Of a stretch of DNA of 64,000 nt, positions 25,581 through 33,894 are shown piece after piece (position 1 is the first letter of the stretch; each line of letters starts with the position of its first letter). Origin of the DNA: Flavobacterium anhuiense (GTDB lineage: Bacteria > Bacteroidota > Bacteroidia > Flavobacteriales > Flavobacteriaceae); contig NZ_FMVC01000005.1 in the NCBI RefSeq assembly GCF_900101855.1, forward strand, positions 62,001 through 126,000, written 5' to 3'. Made by a program: the position numbers and the translations under genes. The notes under the pieces were generated by a model. It was not told the origin of the DNA, searched no databases, and worked only from the letters and a program-made list of their open reading frames with translations.

Positions 25581-26405
25581 ATGATGGAGTTTTCAATTGA
25601 GAAAATCGAATTTTGCAGACAGCAGATCCCTAATCCTGTGGCATTATATCAGATCATCTTTTTTAAAGAAAGCGCATACATAGATGTAGATTTAAGTTCA
25701 TACCGTATTGCCGGCAATACGCTTCTTTTTTTATCCCCCTACCAGCAGATAGAATATAAATCAGATCAAACAATTGTATGTGATGTCATATTTTTTCATG
25801 GAGATTTTTATTGCATTGAATACCATAAAAAAGAAGTGGCATGCAACGGACTGTTATTTAACAACATATACATACAGCCGCATGTCAGTTTTGAAAAAGA
25901 TTTATTTACAGAACTTCTGAACATCAGGCAAAGGATGTTTGACGAAATGGAAGAACAGCAAAACAGGTCAGACAGTGTGCTTAAAGCGTATCTGCAGGTG
26001 ATACTGGCTCTGGCAAGCAAAGAAAAATCGAACTTTCTTCTCAATCAAAAAAAATCAACAAAACCGATTCCTCAGGAAGGACAAAAATTTCAGAAGCTGC
26101 TGGATGAACATTTTCTATTGGAGCGGTCTGTAAAATTTTATGCTGATCAATGTCATTTGTCAGCAGCATCATTCAGCAAAAAAATCAAAAATCAGCTTGG
26201 AATGCCGCCAACCTATTTTGTTGTACAGCGAATTCTTCTTGAAGCTAAAAAACTCCTCCACCTCACACAAACACCCATCAAGGAAATTTCTAGAGTACTT
26301 CAGTTTGAAGACGTACACTATTTCAGCAGGTTCTTTAAAAAAAATGTCGGCGTGTCCCCTACGGATTACCGTTTGAAAGTAGGTATTTCAATCGTGGCAA
26401 AATAG
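25581..26405 (+). CDS. AraC family transcriptional regulator
   Basis: 274 residues (an alternative ATG one codon later is equally possible). It is related in layout to the preceding AraC protein: an N-terminal sensing half (CDVIFFHGDFYCIEYHKKEV, paralogous to the same region upstream) and a C-terminal double HTH (VKFYADQCHLSAASFSKKIK; IKEISRVLQFEDVHYFSRFF). The shared ACNGLLFNN/TCDGILFNN segment shows the two are paralogues. It lies 61 bases before the RclC-like membrane gene, suggesting direct control. Confidence 0.9.
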   Translation: MMEFSIEKIEFCRQQIPNPVALYQIIFFKESAYIDVDLSSYRIAGNTLLFLSPYQQIEYKSDQTIVCDVIFFHGDFYCIEYHKKEVACNGLLFNNIYIQPHVSFEKDLFTELLNIRQRMFDEMEEQQNRSDSVLKAYLQVILALASKEKSNFLLNQKKSTKPIPQEGQKFQKLLDEHFLLERSVKFYADQCHLSAASFSKKIKNQLGMPPTYFVVQRILLEAKKLLHLTQTPIKEISRVLQFEDVHYFSRFFKKNVGVSPTDYRLKVGISIVAK

Positions 26406-26465
26406 TGCACCAATTAGCCCGTTTTGTCCATACCCATTTAAAGATGCATTGCCTAACTTTGGCAA

Positions 26466-27065
26466 ATGCAAAGATTAATAAACTCCCTACTACATTTTTT
26501 TTCCAAGGCACAGCTATCATTCAACAATTTGCTGCGTATTTCAGTTTTCATCGTAATGGTCTGGATTGGAGGCCTCAAAGTCTTTCCTTATGAAGCAGAT
26601 GGGATTGTCCCTTTTGTAGCCAATAGCCCGGTAATGAGTTTTTTCTACAACAAACAAGCTCCAGAATACCAGGATTATAAAAATCCTGAAGGCAGGACCT
26701 CCAAAGTAAATTCTCAATGGCATAAAGAAAATGGGACCTATACATTTTCAAACGCTCTGGGTATGGTAATAATCTCAATTGGGATTGTGACTCTTTTAGG
26801 CATCTGGTTTCCAAAAACAGGCTTTGCCGGGGGATTACTGACAGTAGGCATGTCAATCGTAACACTTTCCTTTTTAATTACAACACCAGAGGTATATGTG
26901 CCGAATCTTGGAGGAGATTATCCTACGCCGGACTATGGCTTTCCATACTTATCAGGAGCAGGAAGGCTTGTGCTAAAAGATGTAATTATGTTGGCAGCAG
27001 GCCTCGTCATATCATCAGATGCAGCATCTAGGATACTGGCAAAAGAAAACAGAAGATCTTTATAA
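26466..27065 (+). CDS. DUF417 (YkgB/RclC-like) inner membrane protein
   Basis: 199 residues, four hydrophobic helices (around 20-40, 100-120, 125-150, 175-195) with a polar loop after the first (PYEADGIVPFVANSPVMSFF), the hallmark of DUF417. In E. coli the family member RclC helps survive reactive chlorine and is controlled by an AraC-type regulator, RclR. The AraC gene directly upstream mirrors that arrangement. A role in oxidant stress is inferred from this parallel. Confidence 0.82.
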   Translation: MQRLINSLLHFFSKAQLSFNNLLRISVFIVMVWIGGLKVFPYEADGIVPFVANSPVMSFFYNKQAPEYQDYKNPEGRTSKVNSQWHKENGTYTFSNALGMVIISIGIVTLLGIWFPKTGFAGGLLTVGMSIVTLSFLITTPEVYVPNLGGDYPTPDYGFPYLSGAGRLVLKDVIMLAAGLVISSDAASRILAKENRRSL

Positions 27066-27096
27066 GAATTTCGAAATAATTTGATGATATAGATTT

Positions 27097-27987
27097 ATGG
27101 GGAAATATTTCAAATTTTCGGCGCTCATTCTTTTAATGATTTTTTGTTCGATGGTATTTGAGGAACGTGAAATTATCCTGCCGGAACTTGCGGCTTTGGC
27201 CTTTGGCAGTTTTGTCTACCTTAAGCATGAATGGATTTCTAAACCATTGAATTTATTTGTAATTCCTTCCCTTACGGCAATAATCGGCTTTGCCGTAAAC
27301 TCAATGACAATTCCGCTGTTCCAAAAACTTGTGATTGTCATGCTATCAATGATAATTTTATTTGCGCTGTTAAAGAATGTTCTGGCTCCGGCATTGGCAA
27401 CCGGACTGCTTCCTGTAATCACAAACTGTACTTCTGTTACATTTTTGGTTTCTATATTTGTTTTTATGGGGCTTCTGGCATTAGGTGCTTGGTATGAACG
27501 AAGAAATTCCATTCATCAAACGAATACAGCCTTGGGAAACCCTCCTAAAAATATGGCTGATTATCTGGGCCTGCTTTTTATCTGGTTTGGAATATGTTAC
27601 TATTTTGATGCCTTACAGATGGCTTCAATTCCTCCGGTTATAGTTGTTGGTATGGAAAATTTCCAAAAACATAAAGTAGACTTTCAAATTGTTGCAGAAC
27701 AAGTCCTTGTTTTGGTAGTAGCTGCCGTGTTAGGATCTTCTATCCATTATTACATTGAAAACCAATTGATACAATGCTGTCTTATACTTGTTTCAATTTC
27801 ACTGCTCAATAAATTAACGGGTATAAAATTGCCACCCGTTTACGCAATGGCATTACTCCCTATGGTTTTACCCACAGTTACTCCATTGCATTTTACAATC
27901 AATGTAATGCTGGCATCAATAAGTATTCTTGGAGGTGTTTACCTATACAAATTCAAATTATTGCCTGCCTTAAAAATAAACAATTAG
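27097..27987 (+). CDS. Polytopic membrane protein of unknown function (two similar halves)
   Basis: 296 residues, about eight hydrophobic helices, no soluble domain. Each half carries a Pro/Leu-rich motif in front of helices (ILPELAALAFGSFVY early; KLPPVYAMALLPMVLP late), suggesting an internal duplication distantly like HPP-type membrane proteins. It sits 31 bases after the RclC-like gene and is probably co-transcribed. I do not recognise the family with confidence; transport of a small molecule is only a guess. Confidence 0.7.
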   Translation: MGKYFKFSALILLMIFCSMVFEEREIILPELAALAFGSFVYLKHEWISKPLNLFVIPSLTAIIGFAVNSMTIPLFQKLVIVMLSMIILFALLKNVLAPALATGLLPVITNCTSVTFLVSIFVFMGLLALGAWYERRNSIHQTNTALGNPPKNMADYLGLLFIWFGICYYFDALQMASIPPVIVVGMENFQKHKVDFQIVAEQVLVLVVAAVLGSSIHYYIENQLIQCCLILVSISLLNKLTGIKLPPVYAMALLPMVLPTVTPLHFTINVMLASISILGGVYLYKFKLLPALKINN

Positions 27988-28110
27988 CCATACCGATTTG
28001 TTTGTCGTTTTTTTACCACACAGACTGCAAAATCGTCTTTAGAAATCAGCAATAAAAGCAGAATAGACTAGAAAGTGGAAAAATGTCCTATACATTGTGC
28101 ATTATATCCA

Positions 28111-28141
28111 TTGTACCAAATTTAATAGAGGGATAAATTTG
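28111..28141 (+). promoter_or_regulatory. Flavobacterial promoter of the OsmC gene
   Basis: TTG at 28111-28113 as the -33 element and TAAATTTG at 28134-28141 as the -7 element are separated by 20 bases, the Bacteroidota consensus spacing. The coding start follows 29 bases later. Confidence 0.6.
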
Positions 28142-28170
28142 TTCCATAGATAATTAAAAACAATTATAAT

Positions 28171-28581
28171 ATGGGAATAAATATCAAAGCCGTCTGGCAG
28201 GGAAATCTAAAACAGGGAAACGGAAAATTAAACATAGAAAATTCCGGATTGAACGATGTTAACTTCAAGCCTTTCTTTGCGAAAAGTGACGGCACCTTTA
28301 CAAACCCGGAAGAACTGCTAGCTTCAGCTCACGCTACCTGTTATGCAATGACACTGGGCTACATACTTTCAGAAAGCGGTATTACTGCTGATAGTCTTGA
28401 GAGTAATGTTTCACTTGTAATAGAAAATAATGTGGTGCAAAGTTCCAACATTAATCTTCAGGCCAAAATCCCTGGTATTGACGATGAGCAGTTTCAGCAG
28501 TTTGCTATTAAAGCGAAAGAGATGTGTACTATCGGAAATGCCTTGAGTGTAGAAATCACTTTAAAGGCATCATTGGTGTAA
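28171..28581 (+). CDS. OsmC/Ohr family peroxiredoxin
   Basis: 136 residues. The two redox cysteines are visible: Cys in HATCYAMTLG near residue 56 and Cys in EMCTIGNALS near 118, the arrangement of OsmC/Ohr thiol peroxidases. These reduce organic hydroperoxides in the cytoplasm using lipoyl or thiol donors. Own promoter and terminator suggest monocistronic transcription. OsmC versus Ohr cannot be separated securely by eye. Confidence 0.9.
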   Translation: MGINIKAVWQGNLKQGNGKLNIENSGLNDVNFKPFFAKSDGTFTNPEELLASAHATCYAMTLGYILSESGITADSLESNVSLVIENNVVQSSNINLQAKIPGIDDEQFQQFAIKAKEMCTIGNALSVEITLKASLV

Positions 28582-28585
28582 TAAT

Positions 28586-28619
28586 AAAACAAAGCCGACG
28601 AAATAGGCGGTTTTGTTTT
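28586..28619. terminator. Terminator after the OsmC gene
   Basis: AAAACAAA (28586-28593) can pair with TTTGTTTT (28612-28619), with GCC/GGC extending the stem across a small bulge. T-rich flanks on both strands suit bidirectional use. Confidence 0.6.
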
Positions 28620-28666
28620 AAATAATTGCCTAAGATCTGATTAATAAACAAGATAAATTATTTGAA

Positions 28667-29374
28667 ATGAAAATAGAAATTTGGAGTGATGTAATCTGCC
28701 CATTCTGTTACATCGGCAAAAGAAATTTTGAAGCAGCCTTGGAACAATTTGACCATAAGGAACAAATCGAAGTGGTTTGGAAAAGCTTCCTGTTGGATCC
28801 TTCCATTTCTGAACAGTCCAGCGAAAGTTATCACCAGTATCTGACAAAGCGTAAAAATATGCCCTTAGAACAGGTGAACGCAATGCTGGCTAATGTAACC
28901 CAAATGGCAAAGCAGTCAGGATTGGATTATCATCTAGACCAATCGATCATTGTCAATTCGCAAAAAGCACATCAGCTGATACAATTTTCAAAAACTAAAA
29001 AACTGGGAGACAAAGCAGAAGAGCTTTTATTTCTCGCTTTTTTTACAGATGTAAAAAACATAGCTGATACAGAAAGCCTAGTCAAAATAGGTTTAGAATT
29101 GGGGCTGGACGAGATTGAACTGAAATCAATATTTGATGATCAAAAGTATAAATACGAGATCACTCAGGATATACAGGAAGCTCAAAATATTGGGATAAGC
29201 GGTGTGCCTTTCTTTTTGTTCGACAGGAAATATGCGGTTTCAGGTGCACAGCCATCACAGGTGTTTTTAGAAACACTGAACACATCCTTTACGAAATGGA
29301 GAGCATCAAATCCAAAAACACCTATACAGGTAATTCAGGGCAGCAACTGTTCCCTTGAAGATGGATGCAACTGA
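28667..29374 (+). CDS. FrnE-like DsbA-family oxidoreductase
   Basis: 235 residues, no signal peptide. A thioredoxin-like redox site CPFC lies at residues 11-14 (WSDVICPFCYIGKRNF), with the large helical insertion of FrnE/HCCA-isomerase-type proteins and a cis-Pro region GVPFFLF near 183. An extra C-terminal Cys pair (CSLEDGC) recalls the second redox motif of FrnE. It is expected to act in the cytoplasm on disulphides during oxidative stress. It is followed by a methyltransferase gene after 39 bases. Confidence 0.88.
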   Translation: MKIEIWSDVICPFCYIGKRNFEAALEQFDHKEQIEVVWKSFLLDPSISEQSSESYHQYLTKRKNMPLEQVNAMLANVTQMAKQSGLDYHLDQSIIVNSQKAHQLIQFSKTKKLGDKAEELLFLAFFTDVKNIADTESLVKIGLELGLDEIELKSIFDDQKYKYEITQDIQEAQNIGISGVPFFLFDRKYAVSGAQPSQVFLETLNTSFTKWRASNPKTPIQVIQGSNCSLEDGCN

Positions 29375-29413
29375 GAGGCTAAATTTTAAAATAGCAACTT
29401 AAAACAAATTGGC

Positions 29414-29980
29414 ATGCTTGATATGTATCGAATGTTTGTAAAACCGGAAGGAAAATGGGGAGAAAGAGGCGCTTCTATGATGGTCGGCTTAGGGAATACC
29501 ATGGCAATCCAAGCCGTTGAACTTCTTGGTCTTGCTCCCACTGACCATACTCTTGAAATAGGGTTTGGTCCAGGAATAGGTCTTCAGGCTCTTGCAAATG
29601 CTCTACCAGAGGGAACTGTTACAGGTATAGATCCATCAGATCTTATGCAAAGACTGGCGACCGAACGTAATGTTATGGCAATAGATGCAGGCAGGATATC
29701 CCTCATCAAAGGCACTGCTTCGCACCTGCCGTTTAACGACAATAGTTTCAATGGAGCACTTGCCATGGATAATATGCTTTTCTGGGAAGAACCGCTTAGT
29801 GCGTTAAATGAAGTTTATCGGGTGCTTATGCCGGGAGCTAAATTAGTGTGCTCTTTTACCCCCTTTTCAGGAGGCGGAAGAAGAGGCTGGCCGGAACTGT
29901 TTGCAAAGGCAGGATTTGTTGATTTCCATATCAGTGAGCATAAAAAAGGATTTTTTATAATAGCAGCAGTTCCCAAGTGA
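29414..29980 (+). CDS. Class I SAM-dependent methyltransferase
   Basis: 188 residues. SAM-binding motif I is clear (LEIGFGPGIGLQALA), then GIDPSDLM, and the later motif LPFNDNSFNGALAMDN. The substrate is unknown. At under 200 residues it is short, with little beyond the Rossmann core, as in ubiE/arsenite-methyltransferase-like small enzymes. It follows the FrnE gene in the same orientation and may share its transcript. Confidence 0.87.
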   Translation: MLDMYRMFVKPEGKWGERGASMMVGLGNTMAIQAVELLGLAPTDHTLEIGFGPGIGLQALANALPEGTVTGIDPSDLMQRLATERNVMAIDAGRISLIKGTASHLPFNDNSFNGALAMDNMLFWEEPLSALNEVYRVLMPGAKLVCSFTPFSGGGRRGWPELFAKAGFVDFHISEHKKGFFIIAAVPK

Positions 29981-30062
29981 TATAAATCGTGCACTTGAAA
30001 AGAACTGATCAGCTGGTGATTTTTAAAATGTACAGCTGGATAATAATAGAATTTTTATTAGA

Positions 30063-30704
30063 ATGAATTACTCGGAAAGCCCTTATAACATCAATCATAT
30101 GTATGAAAAATTTAAGCTGGATGAATTTAAGGTAAAAAAGAATCCAATTGAGCAGTTTGATGATTGGTTTACAGATGGACAAATGAATGAAATGGGCGCG
30201 GTATCGGTATCTACGGTGGAAGAAGATGGCTGTCCGAGAACACGGATGGTTTTGCTTAATTCATATAACCGTGAAGGCTTTATCTTTTATACTCATTACG
30301 ACAGCCGAAAAGGAAAATCGATTGAAAAAACAAGCCAGGCCTGTCTGCATTTTTTTATGAAGAGCGTGCAAAGACAAATCATTATTAAAGCTAATTTGGA
30401 AAGAATCCCTGAATCTGTAAGTGATCGGTATTTTCAGATGATTCCTAGAGGAAATCAGCTAAGTGCGTTGATAACACAACAAAGTAATCTAGTGCCTGAT
30501 CGGGATTTTCTCAGCAATAAAATGAGGGAACTCGAGAAAGAATTTCGGGGAAAGGAAATTCCAAGACCGGAATATTGGGGTGGCTATCTGGCAAAACCTT
30601 ACGAAATGGAATTTTGGCAAGGCAGAGCAGACAGCCTGCACGACAGGATCCTTTACAATTTGACAGATAATCTTGGCTGGAAGATTTCGAGATTAGCGCC
30701 TTGA
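30063..30704 (+). CDS. pdxH: Pyridoxamine 5'-phosphate oxidase
   Basis: 213 residues, full length. Typical segments are present: AVSVSTVEEDGCPRTRMVLL, FIFYTHYDSRKGKSIEK, and the C-terminal WQGRADSLHDRILYNL with WKISRLAP, the PdxH signature. It uses FMN and oxygen to make pyridoxal phosphate. As a housekeeping enzyme carried in mobile cargo it may supply PLP under redox stress or to PLP enzymes such as the MetY encoded downstream; this link is inferred. Confidence 0.93.
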   Translation: MNYSESPYNINHMYEKFKLDEFKVKKNPIEQFDDWFTDGQMNEMGAVSVSTVEEDGCPRTRMVLLNSYNREGFIFYTHYDSRKGKSIEKTSQACLHFFMKSVQRQIIIKANLERIPESVSDRYFQMIPRGNQLSALITQQSNLVPDRDFLSNKMRELEKEFRGKEIPRPEYWGGYLAKPYEMEFWQGRADSLHDRILYNLTDNLGWKISRLAP

Positions 30705-30788
30705 ATTTAAAGGAAAAAGCTCCAAAGCAGCCACCTTTTGGAATGTGGGAAAGAATATATCTAATCGTATATAATACAATAAACAGCA

Positions 30789-31022
30789 ATGAAAAAGTAT
30801 TTGAGTAACTGGAATTTTATGCGGGTGTTGAGACTTGCATTGGGTATCTTTGTGATTACACAAGGCGTTATGGACAAACAGTGGATGCTTGTAGGCCTTG
30901 GAGCCTTGTTTGCATTAATGCCTTTGATGAATATTGGATGCTGTGGCAATGCGGGATGCAGTACGCTCAGTGCCAGAAGTAATAAAAAATTAGAAGAAAC
31001 AACGTATGAAGAAGTTCGTTAA
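30789..31022 (+). CDS. Small membrane protein (DUF2892-like)
   Basis: 77 residues, two hydrophobic segments (LRLALGIFVITQG; WMLVGLGALFALMPLMNIG) and a C-terminal cysteine group (CCGNAGC). The layout resembles DUF2892-type inner-membrane proteins that accompany rhodanese/thioredoxin genes. It overlaps the next small membrane gene by 17 bases, forming a three-gene unit with thioredoxin. Confidence 0.75.
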   Translation: MKKYLSNWNFMRVLRLALGIFVITQGVMDKQWMLVGLGALFALMPLMNIGCCGNAGCSTLSARSNKKLEETTYEEVR

Positions 31023-31227
31023 GAAACATTTGCTTGCCATCATAGGCATTATAGTAGGTGCAGTTGCAGGATATTTATATTGGAAATTTGTCGGCTGCAG
31101 TTCCGGTAGCTGTGCAATTACTTCCAGTCCAATGAACAGTACGCTTTATGGGGCATTGATGGGTGGACTTCTATTTTCAATATTTAAAAAAGAAAGACAA
31201 CAAGATGACATTTCCAGAAATAATTAA
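31006..31227 (+). CDS. Small membrane protein (DUF6132-like) with Cys motif
   Basis: 73 residues, two hydrophobic helices flanking a Cys/Ser-rich loop ([13 protein letters not shown]). It is of the DUF6132 type seen next to thioredoxin genes in Bacteroidota. Translational overlap with both neighbours (17 bases before, 23 after) implies tight co-expression. The paired cysteines may be a thioredoxin substrate. Confidence 0.75.
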   Translation: MKKFVKKHLLAIIGIIVGAVAGYLYWKFVGCSSGSCAITSSPMNSTLYGALMGGLLFSIFKKERQQDDISRNN

Positions 31228-31498
31228 TAGTGACAAACCGGTATTGGTAGATTTTTTTGCTGAATGGTGCGGACCGTGCAAAATGCTGTCCCCAATCCTT
31301 GAAGAATTAAAAGAGCGCATAGGAGACAAAGCAAATATCATAAAGATTGACGTAGATAAAAATCCACAGGCAGCTGCAGCATACAATGTCCGAGGCATAC
31401 CAACGATTATTATTTTTAAAGACGGAGAAATACGCTGGCGCCAATCAGGTGTTTTTCAAGCAAATGAACTGGAAAGACTGATCAAAGAAAACATTTAA
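31205..31498 (+). CDS. Thioredoxin
   Basis: 97 residues from the ATG at 31205; a longer in-frame start at 31163 would add a non-thioredoxin stretch overlapping the previous gene. The active site WCGPC lies at residues 21-25, with cis-Pro RGIPTIIIF later. A cytoplasmic disulphide reductase, co-transcribed with two Cys-bearing membrane proteins, perhaps their electron donor. A clear terminator follows. Confidence 0.92.
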   Translation: MTFPEIINSDKPVLVDFFAEWCGPCKMLSPILEELKERIGDKANIIKIDVDKNPQAAAAYNVRGIPTIIIFKDGEIRWRQSGVFQANELERLIKENI

Positions 31499-31522
31499 CT
31501 AAAATAATGCCACTATTGCAAG

Positions 31523-31560
31523 AAAGGATATCGAGATAAATTATCTCGGTGTCCTTTTTT
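31523..31560 (+). terminator. Terminator after the thioredoxin operon
   Basis: GGATATCGAGAT and ATCTCGGTGTCC form a 12-bp stem (two G-U pairs) with a short AT loop, followed by TTTTTT. It is oriented for the plus-strand operon. Confidence 0.85.
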
Positions 31561-31640
31561 ATAACAGTCAAAAAGCAAGTTTAATCGGTGTGGTCTAGTC
31601 AGAAGTATTTAAATATTTTCAATGAAGTTAATATTTAGGA

Positions 31641-31889
31641 TTATTTGAAAAACTGCACAGTATCTTCTAAATTTTCCTTTTTTATAAATGTCTGTATAAA
31701 TTCCTGCACCTCATTTTTAAATTCAGGAGAAGTTTCAAAAAAATTTAGATGAAAATCATCGTCCTGATCAGTAATATGGATTATTTCTGTATAGCCTCGG
31801 GAAATTAAACTTCCCTTCAATTTAATTATATTCTGTTGCTGATTGTTATTTAAATCTTTACGAATCTGCAGTTTTACATCCTTTTTCAT
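31641..31889 (-). CDS. Small hypothetical protein
   Basis: 82 residues, charged, no signal or membrane segment (MKKDVKLQIRKDLNNNQQQN...). An acidic, aromatic middle (DQDDDFHLNFFE) and helical C-terminus are visible. No family recognised. It lies alone on the minus strand between the thioredoxin terminator and a hairpin at 32079. Confidence 0.6.
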   Translation of the reverse strand: MKKDVKLQIRKDLNNNQQQNIIKLKGSLISRGYTEIIHITDQDDDFHLNFFETSPEFKNEVQEFIQTFIKKENLEDTVQFFK

Positions 31890-32078
31890 TTTATCCTATT
31901 TTAAACAGCAATGCTATTTTCTGAAGATAAAAATAGAAAAAATACTAATTTATTGCGTTCTCCAAACACAACATTCCAATGAATTTTATTAACAAAATTG
32001 TCATTTATTAAAATTCAAATAATCTTTTTTCAGGTAATTCCTTAAACGCTACAATTTAGAAAGAACTTTTATAAAAAG

Positions 32079-32110
32079 AAGCCCTGAGTGTGTCAGCATC
32101 AACAGGGCTT
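32079..32110. terminator. Hairpin, probable terminator
   Basis: AAGCCCTG (32079-32086) pairs with CAGGGCTT (32103-32110), flanked by an A-tract upstream that reads as a T-tract on the minus strand. It suits the end of the minus-strand small-ORF/cytochrome transcript. Confidence 0.7.
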
Positions 32111-32155
32111 CGGCTATCAAATTAAAAAAGGAATCTGTTTGGTGGACAACCTTGG

Positions 32156-32320
32156 CTAGTACAGTCCCTTTATAAACTGATAATCTTTTTCTAACGGATT
32201 TTCTTTGTTATTCAATTCTTTTGACTTTATAAGCTGCAGTGTTAAAGACTTTATTTTTATAAGAAAAACAATGGCCAGAAGTACAAAAATTAAAATCATA
32301 ATGGAAAAAACTTGAATCAT
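32156..32320 (-). CDS. Small single-pass membrane protein, 54 residues
   Basis: ATG at 32320, TAG at 32158-32156. The N-terminal half is a hydrophobic helix (MIQVFSIMILIFVLLAIVFL), followed by a basic/polar tail ending KDYQFIKGLY. It lies downstream of the cytochrome genes and just before a terminator, in the same orientation. Small single-helix subunits often accompany oxidases (for example CcoQ or CydX types), so it may belong to the respiratory module. No homology is recognised. Confidence 0.5.
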   Translation of the reverse strand: MIQVFSIMILIFVLLAIVFLIKIKSLTLQLIKSKELNNKENPLEKDYQFIKGLY

Positions 32321-32351
32321 AGGTGTTGCTTTTTAAGTTAAAAATTAGCTG

Positions 32352-32522
32352 TTACTGCCTTTTTACAGGCAAGATTAATTTAGTATTTTTATGTTCTTTA
32401 TTAGATGGCAAGATTATATTTTGTACATTTTTAATTACCCTTTCTGGGTTATTTTCAAGATATAGAATACTTACCATAAAAATACAGATACATACTGGAA
32501 TGAGATAGCATATACGAATCAT
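32352..32522 (-). CDS. Small membrane protein, 56 residues
   Basis: ATG at 32522, TAA at 32354-32352. The N-terminal hydrophobic helix contains two cysteines (MIRICYLIPVCICIFMVSI), followed by a polar tail. It begins 15 bases after the stop of the membrane cytochrome c gene, so it is probably translated from that transcript. It could be an exported anchor peptide or an oxidase accessory subunit; not recognised. Confidence 0.5.
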   Translation of the reverse strand: MIRICYLIPVCICIFMVSILYLENNPERVIKNVQNIILPSNKEHKNTKLILPVKRQ

Positions 32523-32536
32523 ACAATTTTTTTAAT

Positions 32537-33883
32537 TTATTTTATACTCAGGATATACTCTGCCAGCTGATCAAGTTTCTGCTGGTCCAACTGAGATTCA
32601 AACCCAGGCATCTGTGGATAATCAGGTCGTTTTTTTCCCGGATTCTTTATCCATTTCTGCAGATCTGCCGTATTGCCTTTATAAATTTTAGCCATTTCCA
32701 AAACAGGCGGACCTACTAATTTCTCATCAATTTTATGGCAGGACGCACAATACTGGCTAAAGACTTTCTGTCCTTTTTCTGCTTCTGACATATCTGCCGA
32801 AGCAGCTCCGGCTTCCTGTTCTTTAATTTTAGCTAATGCCTGCTTTTTCAAAATTTGAAATTCGTTGGTCTTAATTTTTACCAGTTCACGATGCTTTTCA
32901 AGTGAATTAGCCCTGTAGATCTGCCTGCCTGAGCCCATACACAGAACGGTAATTCCAAGCAGGAATGCTATTTTATAAAAGTCTTTTTCAATGTTTTCTT
33001 TTTCACCGGTGAGTCTTTTCCAAATAAGCCACATAGCTGGAACCGCAAAAGCTACACCAGAGAAAATCACAAGAATCAGGTTCCATCCCATACCTTTTGA
33101 GGGCAAGGTCAGCAATACGAGCGGACCTATCATAAACTGACAGACAGATGTTGTCAACGCAAGGGAGTAGCCCTTTTTTTGAATATCGTATCGGGTAAAT
33201 TTTTTATAAATTTCCTCAAAAGGATAACTCTTTCGGCTGTTGTACCAAAATATAAATAAGCCGGTTACTGTCAGTGAAGACAATATAAAATGTAAATATC
33301 TAGGAAAAACATTTGGAAGAAACAGTGCGTCAACAAATCCTTTTACCACCGCCCATTTTTCCGGAAAGAGCATTAGATTAATATTGGTCAAAAATATAAA
33401 GGGAATAAACAGAAATATAACTGTTGCCACAGCGAGTATTGAAATATGAACCGCTTTATGATGCTCCAATTTCTCCCATGTATATTTATGGAGGTAAGTA
33501 AGCAGGAATGCTATAGTTACCAGCGGTATTACTGCAATCCACATCAAACCTGTGAGTGCATTTGCCGAGTAAAAATAAATAGTGTAAAGAACATTAATAC
33601 TTAAAAGCGGCGCTATCCCAAGAACGACGGCAATACTTTTATTGACTGTTATGGTTTTGGCTATTTCGTGTGCAAGTATATCGTACTCCTTATTTTTGAG
33701 TCCTTTAATCTGTGCTGCTAAAGTTAGTATCGAACCTCCAAGCATTAAATTGACAAAGAGGATATGCAATAGAAACGACAATACAAGAACAACTACAAAA
33801 AACCATTCAGGCATTGGCAGAGGCAGTGGAATATCTTTGGGAACCGGTACGTTATTTTGCAACGCTATATATAAATTTATCAT
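32537..33883 (-). CDS. Polytopic membrane protein with C-terminal cytochrome c domain
   Basis: 448 residues. About nine hydrophobic helices fill the first 330 residues, then a linker and a cytochrome c domain with one haem site CASCH near residue 380 and an axial Met in YPQMPGFES. It lies 11 bases after the bd-oxidase-like gene, which also ends in a cytochrome c domain. The pair could form a two-subunit quinol or cytochrome oxidase in which this protein takes the CydB-like place. The activity is inferred from the partner. Confidence 0.75.
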   Translation of the reverse strand: MINLYIALQNNVPVPKDIPLPLPMPEWFFVVVLVLSFLLHILFVNLMLGGSILTLAAQIKGLKNKEYDILAHEIAKTITVNKSIAVVLGIAPLLSINVLYTIYFYSANALTGLMWIAVIPLVTIAFLLTYLHKYTWEKLEHHKAVHISILAVATVIFLFIPFIFLTNINLMLFPEKWAVVKGFVDALFLPNVFPRYLHFILSSLTVTGLFIFWYNSRKSYPFEEIYKKFTRYDIQKKGYSLALTTSVCQFMIGPLVLLTLPSKGMGWNLILVIFSGVAFAVPAMWLIWKRLTGEKENIEKDFYKIAFLLGITVLCMGSGRQIYRANSLEKHRELVKIKTNEFQILKKQALAKIKEQEAGAASADMSEAEKGQKVFSQYCASCHKIDEKLVGPPVLEMAKIYKGNTADLQKWIKNPGKKRPDYPQMPGFESQLDQQKLDQLAEYILSIK

Positions 33884-33894
33884 TTTTAAATATC

